Origin: Methyloglobulus sp.
GTDB lineage: Bacteria > Pseudomonadota > Gammaproteobacteria > Methylococcales > Methylomonadaceae
Length of the DNA: 11,302 nt
Reading direction: 5' to 3'
NCBI GenBank assembly: GCA_013140405.1
Contig: JABFSV010000189.1
Span: forward strand, 1 to 11,302
Numbering within the stretch: the stretch's first letter is position 1; every line of letters starts with the position of its first letter. The translations under genes were made by a program, and so were the position numbers. Below, piece by piece: positions 1 through 5,912 of the stretch. The notes beneath the pieces are model-generated. The model saw only the letters and a list, made by a program, of their open reading frames with translations. It was not told where the DNA came from and did not search any database.

Positions 1-223
1 TTTCATTGGTCATCAACGGCAACCGCAATTGCTGGCAGCGCTCGCTGGTCAAGGTCAGGCAAATCAGCCCTCGACCATACCGCGCCATGAAATTAATGTC
101 TTCTGGGCGCGTAAAAGCCGCCGCCATGACCAAGTCGCCTTCGTTCTCGCGGTCTTCGTCATCCATGATGATGACCATTTTACCTTGGCGTAAGTCTTCT
201 ATGATTTCTTCGATGGTGTTCAT
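1..223 (-). CDS. ribBA: 3,4-dihydroxy-2-butanone 4-phosphate synthase, N-terminal part (RibB or RibBA), cut by window edge
   Basis: The reading frame starts at the ATG complementary to 221-223 and runs off the left edge after 74 codons. It begins [18 protein letters not shown] and continues through [15 protein letters not shown] (about residues 20-34), the signature of DHBP synthase, whose Asp/Glu-rich loop binds the metal and ribulose 5-phosphate. The enzyme makes the four-carbon precursor of riboflavin from ribulose 5-phosphate. Its place after ribE fits the proteobacterial nrdR-ribD-ribE-ribBA order. Whether a GTP cyclohydrolase II domain follows (RibBA) or not (RibB) cannot be seen; RibBA is inferred from the usual operon. 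No good Shine-Dalgarno sequence precedes the ATG. The 122-bp gap to ribE is almost filled by a repeat, leaving no room for an FMN riboswitch. Confidence 0.9.
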   Translation of the reverse strand, partial: MNTIEEIIEDLRQGKMVIIMDDEDRENEGDLVMAAAFTRPEDINFMARYGRGLICLTLTSERCQQLRLPLMTNE

Positions 224-250
224 TTAAATCTGTTTTTTTAAAACGGCTGA

Positions 251-342
251 TTATGTCCTTCGACAAGCTCAGGACGAACGGAGTTTAGTTAAGCATCGTA
301 GTGTATCCGTTCGTGTTGAGCTTGTCGAAACATGAACGGATA
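251..342. repeat. REPIN-like paired-hairpin repeat, copy 1 (ribE-ribBA gap)
   Basis: The arm at 259-281 and the arm at 307-329 are inverted copies of each other, matching at 21 of 23 bases, so the two could fold into one long hairpin. The right part (304-342) also has its own ends, TATCCGTTC and GAACGGATA, as a perfect 9-bp inverted repeat. The left 31 bases (251-281) are identical to 1811-1841 inside ribD, which shows that this is a dispersed element. Two inverted REP units form the architecture called a REPIN. The element ends three bases downstream of the ribE stop codon and fills most of the space to ribBA, so it may affect mRNA processing or stability between the two genes. Confidence 0.8.
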
Positions 343-345
343 CAA

Positions 346-1014
346 TTAGAGAATTCCTTTATCAAAAAAACCGCTATTGCGAAGCAATTCTTCGGTAATC
401 CCTTCATTCGGTTTTGCGGCCTTCTCACCTAACAGCAACCGTTCCAGATACCTCGCCAATAAATCGACTTCAAGATTGACTTGGTTACCCACTTTTATGT
501 CCGCCAGGGTTGTTTCCTTGAGCGTGTGGGGAACGATATTAACACTAAATATAGCGCCATTCACGGTATTGACGGTCAGGCTGATGCCATTGATGGTAAT
601 AGATCCTTTTTCGGCGATATATTTTGCCAATTCATCCGGGACTTTGAACGACAACCGCCAGGAACGGGCATCCGGCTTAAGTTCGACCAGCTCACCGATG
701 CCGTCCACATGACCGCTGACGATATGCCCGCCCATGCGGGTTGTGGGTGTTAAAGCCAGTTCCAGATTAACGGGCGTGCCGATTACGGCATTTTTCAATA
801 TCGATCTTGATAGCGTTTCATTAGAGACATCCGCGCAAAAATGCTGTTTTCCTAACTCCACTGCCGTTAAACACACGCCGTTGACGGCGATGCTGTCGCC
901 GAGTTGGGTATCGGATAGCGATAACTTGCCGGTATTGATGGTTAGGCGGCAATCGCCGCCTTTGTGTTCGATGGCGGTTATGTTGCCGATTGCGCTGATG
1001 ATTCCGGTGAACAT
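346..1014 (-). CDS. ribE: Riboflavin synthase, alpha subunit
   Basis: This 222-residue protein (E. coli RibC has about 213) catalyses dismutation of two 6,7-dimethyl-8-ribityllumazine molecules to riboflavin, the last step of the pathway, in the cytoplasm. It starts with the family hallmark MFTGII. The first lumazine-binding barrel has GDSIAVNGVCLT (39-50, Cys48) and GGHIVSGHVDG (95-105). The second barrel repeats the pattern with GSITINGISLTVN (137-149) and IVPHTLKETTL (160-170), followed by the trimerisation helix VNLEVDLLARYLERLL. The short C-terminal tail after residue 195 is a normal variable region. The gene is also called ribC in enterics. It lies downstream of ribD and a broken small gene, and upstream of ribBA. 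The Shine-Dalgarno sequence is weak, which suggests that translation depends on the operon mRNA. Confidence 0.97.
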   Translation of the reverse strand: MFTGIISAIGNITAIEHKGGDCRLTINTGKLSLSDTQLGDSIAVNGVCLTAVELGKQHFCADVSNETLSRSILKNAVIGTPVNLELALTPTTRMGGHIVSGHVDGIGELVELKPDARSWRLSFKVPDELAKYIAEKGSITINGISLTVNTVNGAIFSVNIVPHTLKETTLADIKVGNQVNLEVDLLARYLERLLLGEKAAKPNEGITEELLRNSGFFDKGIL

Positions 1015-1328
1015 TTGCTAGATTAATCTCTTGTATCGTTATGAATGGCTACAACTCTAAATTATTTACTTTGATTTTTGCATATAATTTTCAAAATTTG
1101 CGATGTAATCATCCAGATTCTCTTCAAGCATTTTGCGAAATTGAACTGTAAAATATTCAACCGTCTCGTCCCTGACTGCCTGCATTTCTTCCGATGATTT
1201 CCAACCACATGCGCTAACCCAAGAATTGAATCGTGCAGTTGCATACATCATTGATGCGCTAACTTTGCCACGGCTAATTTGTCCGAGCTGCTCATTTGAT
1301 AAATGAATATGAGCATCAGCTCAATCAA

Positions 1329-1446
1329 AAAATTTACATGGCTATATACAAAGCACAGGTTTGTTAAACCAATGTGCTGTAATTTCAAAGTTTTGGCGGA
1401 ATAAATCCTTCACAACCTGCAACTTGTATATAGTCATGAAAATTTA
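1329..1446. repeat. 8-bp target-site duplication flanking the MITE
   Basis: AAAATTTA occurs at 1329-1336 and again at 1439-1446, directly abutting both ends of the inverted-repeat element. One copy belongs to the interrupted coding sequence. Removing the element and one copy rejoins the DUF3144-like reading frame exactly, which is strong internal evidence for insertion by a transposase that makes 8-bp staggered cuts. Confidence 0.85.
1337..1438. mobile_element. 102-bp MITE-like non-autonomous element
   Basis: The ends are 15-bp terminal inverted repeats, CATGGCTATATACAA (1337-1351) and TTGTATATAGTCATG (1424-1438), which match at 14 of 15 positions after reverse complementing. It is flanked by an 8-bp direct duplication. 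The interior has no coding capacity. It holds a hairpin at 1352-1378 whose AGCACA/TGTGCT outer stem encloses a GGTTT-GTT-AAACC inner stem. Such small inverted-repeat elements are moved by the transposase of a related full-length insertion sequence elsewhere in the genome. The 8-bp duplication is compatible with several IS families, and I do not assign one. On the gene strand the insert brings in a stop codon (TGA, 1434-1436) right after the ninth codon and its junction codon. Confidence 0.85.
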
Positions 1447-1473
1447 TCATCTATATCTTTCGCCATGAAAAAC

Positions 1474-2697
1474 CTATCTTTTCAATATAGTCAATTTTAA
1501 ATCATTTCCTATTTGCCTAATTCCCTTAAATTTCATTTCCTTACTATCAGACAATTTATCCAGTTCAGGTAATGTAAATAATCCTCGCCCTTGATCGCCC
1601 AGAATTTTCGGAGCCATATAGATAACCCATTCATCAACTAAATTTTCAGCCAATAACGCGCCATTCAACACTGCACCGGCTTCGACTAACACTTCATTGA
1701 TTTCCTGTTCAGCCAAAAACTTCATGACTTCGGCAAGATCAAGTTGGCCTTGTTTTTCTGGTAATTGATAAACCTCAGCACCAGCATTTTGTAACTGTTG
1801 GGGTTTGTCCTTATGTCCTTCGACAAGCTCAGGACGAACGGTTTTGATATGATTCCGTTCGTGGTGAGCTTGCACCACAGGCACTTCCTCCGGTCGTCGA
1901 ACCATGAATGGAATCATATCATTTGATAAATCAGCTTGCTGCCCACAAGTTAAGATTATTGTCCGCCCAGGCAAATCCAACATTTTCGAGGGTAGCGGCA
2001 TTTTCAAGCTGGAATCCAGCACCACCCGAATCGGTTGGACGACTTCTTTATCTATCCGCGCCGTTAACGACGGGTCGTCCGCAAGTACGGTATTGATTCC
2101 AGTCAAGATTGCCGAGCTTTCCGCCCGTAACTTATGCACATCCGCCCTCGCCTCTGGCGAGGTAATCCATTGACTTTCACCTGATGCCATTGCAGTACGT
2201 CCGTCCAGGCTCATCGCCAGTTTGCTGCGGACGAAAGGACGGCCTTCTGTCATCCGCATGATAAAGCCACGGTTCAACACCAAAGCATCTTCTTCCAGCA
2301 CACCACAACTTACTTCAATACCTACGGCTTTGAGATAAGCAAAACCATTTCCTGAAACCCTTGGATTAGGGTCTTGCATGGCGGCAACCACACGTTTGAT
2401 ACCTGCTTTGACCAGGGTTTCACAACACGGCGGTGTTCGTCCGTGATGGCTACAAGGCTCTAAGGTGACATAAGCGGTCGCACCATTAGTATTTTCTGTG
2501 GCATTGGCTGCATCTGTAAGGGCTTCAACTTCGGCATGGGCAAGCCCTGCGCGTTTGTGCCAGCCTTCGCCGATAATCCTGCCGTCTTTGACCAGCACAC
2601 AGCCGACACGGGGGTTTGGGTCTGTTGTGTACAAACCTTTCCTGGCGAGTTGGATTGCCCTAGCCATGTACTTGGCATCTTGCTTATCTTGCTCCAT
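1474..2697 (-). CDS. ribD: Bifunctional diaminohydroxyphosphoribosylaminopyrimidine deaminase / 5-amino-6-(5-phosphoribosylamino)uracil reductase, with repeat-encoded insert
   Basis: RibD performs the second and third steps of riboflavin synthesis from GTP: zinc-dependent deamination, then NADPH-dependent reduction. In 407-residue numbering the deaminase domain (about 1-145) has HAEVEAL (54-60, His54 and Glu56) and PCSHHGRTPPC (81-91, Cys82 and Cys91), the zinc ligands. The reductase domain follows, with KLAMSLDGRTA (159-169), DDPSLTAR (207-214) and VEAGAVLNGALL (338-349). Residues about 259-296 are extra. They are encoded by the REPIN-like repeat at 1811-1921 and include VRPELVEG. Without them the length would be near the usual 365-370. 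I chose the ATG at 2697 because it lies one base after the nrdR stop; an upstream ATG at 2721 would overlap nrdR by 23 bases. The frame is unbroken and both catalytic domains look intact, so the protein is probably functional. Confidence 0.96.
   Translation of the reverse strand: MEQDKQDAKYMARAIQLARKGLYTTDPNPRVGCVLVKDGRIIGEGWHKRAGLAHAEVEALTDAANATENTNGATAYVTLEPCSHHGRTPPCCETLVKAGIKRVVAAMQDPNPRVSGNGFAYLKAVGIEVSCGVLEEDALVLNRGFIMRMTEGRPFVRSKLAMSLDGRTAMASGESQWITSPEARADVHKLRAESSAILTGINTVLADDPSLTARIDKEVVQPIRVVLDSSLKMPLPSKMLDLPGRTIILTCGQQADLSNDMIPFMVRRPEEVPVVQAHHERNHIKTVRPELVEGHKDKPQQLQNAGAEVYQLPEKQGQLDLAEVMKFLAEQEINEVLVEAGAVLNGALLAENLVDEWVIYMAPKILGDQGRGLFTLPELDKLSDSKEMKFKGIRQIGNDLKLTILKR
1811..1921. 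repeat. REPIN-like repeat, copy 2, lying in frame inside ribD
   Basis: The first 31 bases are identical to 251-281. The right half, 1845-1865 against 1901-1921, forms a 21-bp stem with two G-T mismatches. Compared with copy 1, the right arm carries 24 extra bases (1873-1896), starting CACCACAGG and ending CCGGTCG. These keep the frame and create a GTGGTG/CACCAC small stem with the preceding bases. The whole element is 111 bp, exactly 37 codons, and contains no stop in the ribD frame. Translated in that frame it gives the VRPELVEG-type peptide. From general experience, this peptide recurs in unrelated bacterial proteins where such repeats are translated. Confidence 0.85.
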
Positions 2698-2698
2698 G

Positions 2699-3151
2699 CT
2701 ATTTCTTTTGCAGCCCTTCAATCATGTCAGTGAATTCGCTGACATCCTGGAAACTACGATACACCGAAGCAAAGCGCACAAACGCGACATGATCCAGCAG
2801 GTTCAATTCCCTCATCACTTTTTCACCGAGTTCTTGCGTCGTCACTTCCCGCTCGCCGCTGGTCAGCAATTCTTTGTTGATCCGGTTGACTGCGGCTTCA
2901 ATATCATCACTGCCAACGGGCCGTTTTTCCAATGCCCTTAACATACCGGAACGCAGTTTGTTTTCATCAAATGGCTCGCGGATGCCGTTGCGCTTGACCA
3001 CACGCGGCAAGGTCAGTTCTGCGGTTTCAAACGTGGTGAAGCGTTCCTTACAGGCGATACATTCACGCCGCCGCCGGACATGGTCGCCTTCATTCGCTAA
3101 TCTGGAGTCAATCACCCGCGTATCTTGGGTGGCGCAAAAAGGACATCTCAT
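2699..3151 (-). CDS. nrdR: Transcriptional repressor NrdR (ATP-cone, zinc ribbon)
   Basis: NrdR represses ribonucleotide reductase genes. It senses dATP/ATP through an ATP-cone and binds NrdR boxes through a zinc ribbon. At 150 residues this is the normal length. The N-terminal ribbon begins MRCPFC (Cys3, Cys6) and closes with CIAC (Cys31, Cys34). The RRRREC stretch before the second pair is characteristic. The ATP-cone spans about residues 50-138, starting [12 protein letters not shown] and ending with [11 protein letters not shown]. The gene heads the rib operon, as in many gammaproteobacteria, and its stop codon is separated from the ribD ATG by a single base, which implies translational coupling. 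The divergent neighbour grxC encodes a glutaredoxin, the electron donor class used by ribonucleotide reductase, though I found no convincing NrdR box between them. Confidence 0.97.
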   Translation of the reverse strand: MRCPFCATQDTRVIDSRLANEGDHVRRRRECIACKERFTTFETAELTLPRVVKRNGIREPFDENKLRSGMLRALEKRPVGSDDIEAAVNRINKELLTSGEREVTTQELGEKVMRELNLLDHVAFVRFASVYRSFQDVSEFTDMIEGLQKK

Positions 3152-3245
3152 CGTTGAACCACAATACCCACTACCGTCTACTTAAAATCTGACTATTCAT
3201 ATGGTTATTATCCCACATAATAGGGGCAATAATCCGGGCAAGCGA

Positions 3246-3274
3246 TTGAGTAAGGTAGTTTTTGTCGGTAGAAT
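3246..3274 (+). promoter_or_regulatory. Sigma70-type promoter for grxC
   Basis: TTGAGT (3246-3251) and TAGAAT (3269-3274) are separated by exactly 17 bases and each differs from consensus at few positions. The expected transcript start near 3281 gives a short leader of about 15 bases before the grxC ATG. This is a visual match; no mapped start site is known. Confidence 0.45.
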
Positions 3275-3295
3275 CCCCAATATTTAACTGAATTT

Positions 3296-3565
3296 ATGCC
3301 CGAAATATTAATTTACACCTCTAAAATCTGCCCTTATTGCATTATGGCTAAGCGTTTGCTCGACCAAAAAGGGGCGAAGTACACGGAATTGAATGTCGAT
3401 GAAACATCGGGGCTAAGGGAGGAAATGATGGCTAAAACCAAACGCCGAACCGTGCCGCAAATTTACATTGGCGATTTGCACGTTGGCGGTTTCGATGAGC
3501 TTTATGCCCTTGAGCGGGGAAAAAAGCTGGATGGTTTATTGTCGGGTACAGACATTCCGCTTTGA
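3296..3565 (+). CDS. grxC: Glutaredoxin 3 (class I, CPYC)
   Basis: This small cytoplasmic thiol-disulfide oxidoreductase of 89 residues, close to the usual 83-90, reduces disulfides and glutathione mixed disulfides at the expense of glutathione, and can serve ribonucleotide reductase. The dithiol active site CPYC is at residues 12-15 after the first beta strand (EILIYTSKI). The cis-proline glutathione-binding motif TVPQIYI is near 52-58, and GGFDEL near 64-69 completes the glutathione site. It is the only plus-strand gene in the window, divergent from nrdR across 144 bp. A sigma70-like promoter lies directly upstream, so it is probably monocistronic. No clear terminator follows it before the convergent neighbour's stop at 3625. 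Confidence 0.95.
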   Translation: MPEILIYTSKICPYCIMAKRLLDQKGAKYTELNVDETSGLREEMMAKTKRRTVPQIYIGDLHVGGFDELYALERGKKLDGLLSGTDIPL

Positions 3566-3624
3566 AGGCTTAAATCATAACAAGGAATTTTATTGCCCCA
3601 GATTAACGGAAAGGTAATTAACGC

Positions 3625-3987
3625 CTAATGACGAAGGTTAATCATAATCGCTGCGCCATCAGCTGATTTTGTTTTTCCGGCTTCCGGCTCTTGCGACATG
3701 ATGACTTTGCCCTGAAGTTCAACAGCCCGCGCCTTAACGTGATTGTCACTGGGAAATGCGTTAGGTAATCCCCCGTGAACTATTGCCAATGTTTCTGGCG
3801 TTTCCTCAAAACTAACGTCCCTAACTGGCACCGTCAAATCCAAAGGCTTTTGTTGATGTTTAACCTTTTCAGCAGATTGCCGATTTTTTGTTGATGATTC
3901 GTGATCCGCCGTGTGTTTCTTAAAACCACAGAGAAAAACACAAGCGACGACTACAAAACCCACAAAAATTGAACGAAAACATTTCAT
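3625..3987 (-). CDS. Hypothetical exported protein or lipoprotein
   Basis: I do not recognise this 120-residue protein. It starts MKCFRSIFVGF with a positive N terminus and a hydrophobic stretch to about residue 21. VVAC at 13-16 fits the lipobox pattern, with Cys16 as lipid acceptor, although such a signal would be very short; a second Cys is at 20. Plain signal-anchor or signal peptide are alternatives. Residues 24-48 are polar and Lys/Gln/His-rich, a typical flexible linker. A conserved-looking segment PLDLTVPVRDVSF (48-60) follows, and the tail contains AVELQGKVIMSQEPE. No enzyme motif is visible. Start choice is supported by a G-rich Shine-Dalgarno-like run (GGGGGTT) about 6 bases before the ATG. 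It is convergent with grxC and 206 bp downstream of the membrane protein gene, so it probably has its own promoter. Confidence 0.6.
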   Translation of the reverse strand: MKCFRSIFVGFVVVACVFLCGFKKHTADHESSTKNRQSAEKVKHQQKPLDLTVPVRDVSFEETPETLAIVHGGLPNAFPSDNHVKARAVELQGKVIMSQEPEAGKTKSADGAAIMINLRH

Positions 3988-4193
3988 CTTGAACCCCCGC
4001 CCTGAATAACGGAATCAAACCGACTGTTGCTTTAATACCGCATAAAAAAAATTATTTCAGCAATATATACAATCATTTATGCTTGTTATCTAAAGTAACT
4101 ATTAAATACCTTTATAATTTGCAAGTCTAGCAGAATTTTTTAATCTGTCAGTTTGAAAAGCGTTCTTCCTGTGAGGACATTGCTGCACAAAAA

Positions 4194-5744
4194 CTACCGT
4201 ACCAATAGATCGTTACCAAACCAATCAACCAGAACGTGGCGATAATGTTCAGATTTACGGGTTTGCAAGTGTTCCAGGGGATTAAGGTTGTCGGTCAGGA
4301 CGATACCGTTTGTTGCATCGACAGTAAATTTGCGTTTATTTAGCCAATCCGCTTGTTCGGCATTGAGTGAAGGTGAAGCAAGGTCAATTGGCTGGCTGCT
4401 CGCCAAAAAAATATAATCATTAAAATCTTCACCCAGTTCGGAAACAAACAAGGATTGACTCGGAAATACTTTTGCGACGGTTTTTGAAACGGAAGCCAAT
4501 GCTTGTTGCCCTTCGCCCTGCCCAAATGCGACAAAGTTAAGTGCTAGTATGCCTTGTGGCGCTAACAAACCTTGTAGTTGTTGCAGGGTTTCTACGGTCA
4601 ATAAATGTGCAGGTTCAGAACCGCCAGTAAAACAATCGTGAATAATCAAATCATACGGCCCAGTTAAATGCCGGATTTCATAGCGGGCATCGCCCACGAT
4701 GGCTTTGCCGTTAGGTTTGAATCCGAAGTAGTCAGTTGCTGCTTGCGCCACAGCGGGATCAATCTCCAAGGTATCGGTGACAATGCCATATTTGTCGCGC
4801 AGCACCATCGCCATGTGCCCTGCACCCTGACCGATCAGCAAGGCCTTTTTGATGGACGGCTTGATTGCCGGAATTAGGGCAACAATATCCTGATAAGTCA
4901 ATCGGTTGGCTCCATCGGAAATATTTGCAGCACCTATCATGGACGCATCAGAGGTGAGAAATCGCAAATCACGGCTACTTTGCTCTATCACTCTGACATA
5001 GCCATACAAACTTTCTTGTTCGGAAAGCACACTAAAGCGTCCATCAGGCGGCACATGCCCCGCACCGACAATTTTTGGCACCAAACACAATCCTGCCAAC
5101 GCAAGAATCATACAAGGCAAGACGGCAATAGTTTTGCCAAAACGCTTTTGTTCAAACACGGCGACGATAACGGCAAGCACGAATAACAGCAAACCCAAGC
5201 TCACCAGAATTTGCCGCGAACCTACCCAGGGAAACAGGAAAAAGCCCAGCAACAACGTACCTATCACGCTGCCCAAGGTACTCACTGCGTAGATAGTACC
5301 GGAGCTGCTACCGACACCATCCAATTGTGATGTTGCTAGTTTTATCGCAAACGGCCCGACCATTCCAAGCAAAGTCAAACTGGGGAAAAACAACACCAAT
5401 GCACTGGTAAATGCGCCGCCGCGCAAGCCCAAGGAATCCGTAGCTAACAATACTGGGCGGGTAGCCCAAGGAATCAACAGCGTAAATAGCGCAGCCAAGG
5501 CAATAATCAAGGACAATCCTGTGCGTTGCGCCCGGTCTGCCCAACGCCCACCGACAAAATAGCCAATAGCTAACGCGATCATGGTGACTGAGATCAAGGA
5601 TGACCAGACATAAATGCTGGCACCGTAAAACGGCGCTATCAGCCGCGTACCCAACAACTCAATAACCATCACCGATGCGCCGGTCAGGAAAACGATCAAA
5701 TACAGCCAGGCTTTACCCTGATTTTGCGTAGGACTATCGGTCAT
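4194..5744 (-). CDS. Membrane protein with C-terminal spermidine-synthase-like domain
   Basis: This 516-residue protein has two parts. Residues about 11-220 contain several hydrophobic helices, with FLTGASVMVIELLGTRLIAP near 19-38, a signature of the fused transporter/spermidine-synthase family, and GYFVGGRWADR resembling the MFS loop motif. Residues about 235-516 form a Rossmann methyltransferase-like aminopropyltransferase fold: LLIGQGAGHMAMVL (glycine-rich SAM loop, 302-315), DTLEIDPAV (acidic nucleoside contact, 324-332), VGDARYEI (350-357) and DLIIHDCFTG (365-374), whose Asp370 aligns with the catalytic position. LTDNLNPLE near the end is also typical. The substrate is unknown; polyamine synthesis is not proven for such fusions. 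A good Shine-Dalgarno (AAGGTGA) precedes the ATG by about 6 bases. It seems to be transcribed alone from its own promoter. Confidence 0.85.
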   Translation of the reverse strand: MTDSPTQNQGKAWLYLIVFLTGASVMVIELLGTRLIAPFYGASIYVWSSLISVTMIALAIGYFVGGRWADRAQRTGLSLIIALAALFTLLIPWATRPVLLATDSLGLRGGAFTSALVLFFPSLTLLGMVGPFAIKLATSQLDGVGSSSGTIYAVSTLGSVIGTLLLGFFLFPWVGSRQILVSLGLLLFVLAVIVAVFEQKRFGKTIAVLPCMILALAGLCLVPKIVGAGHVPPDGRFSVLSEQESLYGYVRVIEQSSRDLRFLTSDASMIGAANISDGANRLTYQDIVALIPAIKPSIKKALLIGQGAGHMAMVLRDKYGIVTDTLEIDPAVAQAATDYFGFKPNGKAIVGDARYEIRHLTGPYDLIIHDCFTGGSEPAHLLTVETLQQLQGLLAPQGILALNFVAFGQGEGQQALASVSKTVAKVFPSQSLFVSELGEDFNDYIFLASSQPIDLASPSLNAEQADWLNKRKFTVDATNGIVLTDNLNPLEHLQTRKSEHYRHVLVDWFGNDLLVR

Positions 5745-5766
5745 TAAGCATCACCTTAATTTATAA

Positions 5767-5796
5767 GTTATATGTAACGTTAAAAATGTCTTTCAA
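5767..5796 (-). promoter_or_regulatory. Sigma70-type promoter for the spermidine-synthase-like gene
   Basis: On the minus strand TTGAAA (5796-5791) and TATAAC (5772-5767) are separated by 18 bases. The predicted start lies about 15 bases upstream of the coding start and leaves the AAGGTGA ribosome site inside the leader. Confidence 0.45.
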
Positions 5797-5810
5797 CTGA
5801 TTTCGGAATG

Positions 5811-5850
5811 GGGAGAGTTAGATAGTTATTGCAACCATCCGAACTCTCCC
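5811..5850. terminator. Inverted repeat after the RTX gene, possible transcript end
   Basis: GGGAGAGTT (5811-5819) and AACTCTCCC (5842-5850) form a perfect 9-bp stem with a 22-base loop, about 60 bases downstream of the RTX stop. It lacks a T-run on the minus-strand side, so it is not a textbook intrinsic terminator. A role in 3'-end protection, or as an operator beside the neighbouring promoter, is equally possible. Confidence 0.35.
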
Positions 5851-5912
5851 AGAATGATTTTACCAAACCGCATCATAAGATACGGACTGATAAATACATG
5901 CAAATTGGCGAA

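Larger units (their letters stand above)
1066..1466 (-). pseudogene. DUF3144-like small protein gene, split by a MITE and carrying a nonsense codon
   Basis: Joining 1439-1466 to the part below 1329, with the 1337-1438 insert and one target duplicate removed, restores a 96-codon gene. It begins MAKDIDDKFFD, then has TGA (1321-1323), then ADAHIHLSNEQ and RGKVSAS, and ends MLEENLDDYIANFENYMQ and KSK. From memory this matches DUF3144, small proteobacterial proteins of unknown function with an N-terminal F-[FY]-[DE]-R-ADAHI motif and a conserved LENLDDYI-like C-terminus. The TGA falls where Arg is expected and is one step from CGA. The ATG at 1466 lies 7 bases after the ribD stop with an AGG Shine-Dalgarno core, so the gene once sat between ribD and ribE. 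The first ATG after the lesions (1251) would give a 61-residue protein lacking about 35 conserved residues. The 3' part still shows no frameshift, which suggests recent decay. Confidence 0.8.

Noticed and set aside
224..345. FMN riboswitch before ribBA
   Set aside because: The spacer is occupied by the REPIN-like element and lacks the conserved RFN helices and loops.
1062..1244. A 60-codon frame overlapping the DUF3144-like remnant
   Set aside because: It is a shifted frame of the same DNA. The frame ending at 1066 carries the family-like sequence (EENLDDYIANFE).
1321..1323. TGA as a selenocysteine codon or programmed readthrough
   Set aside because: The family position is Arg, not Cys, there is no selenocysteine hairpin evidence, and the gene is separately broken by the MITE.
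1904..2173. Plus-strand frame opposite ribD
   Set aside because: It lies wholly antisense to a conserved enzyme gene and shows no domain.
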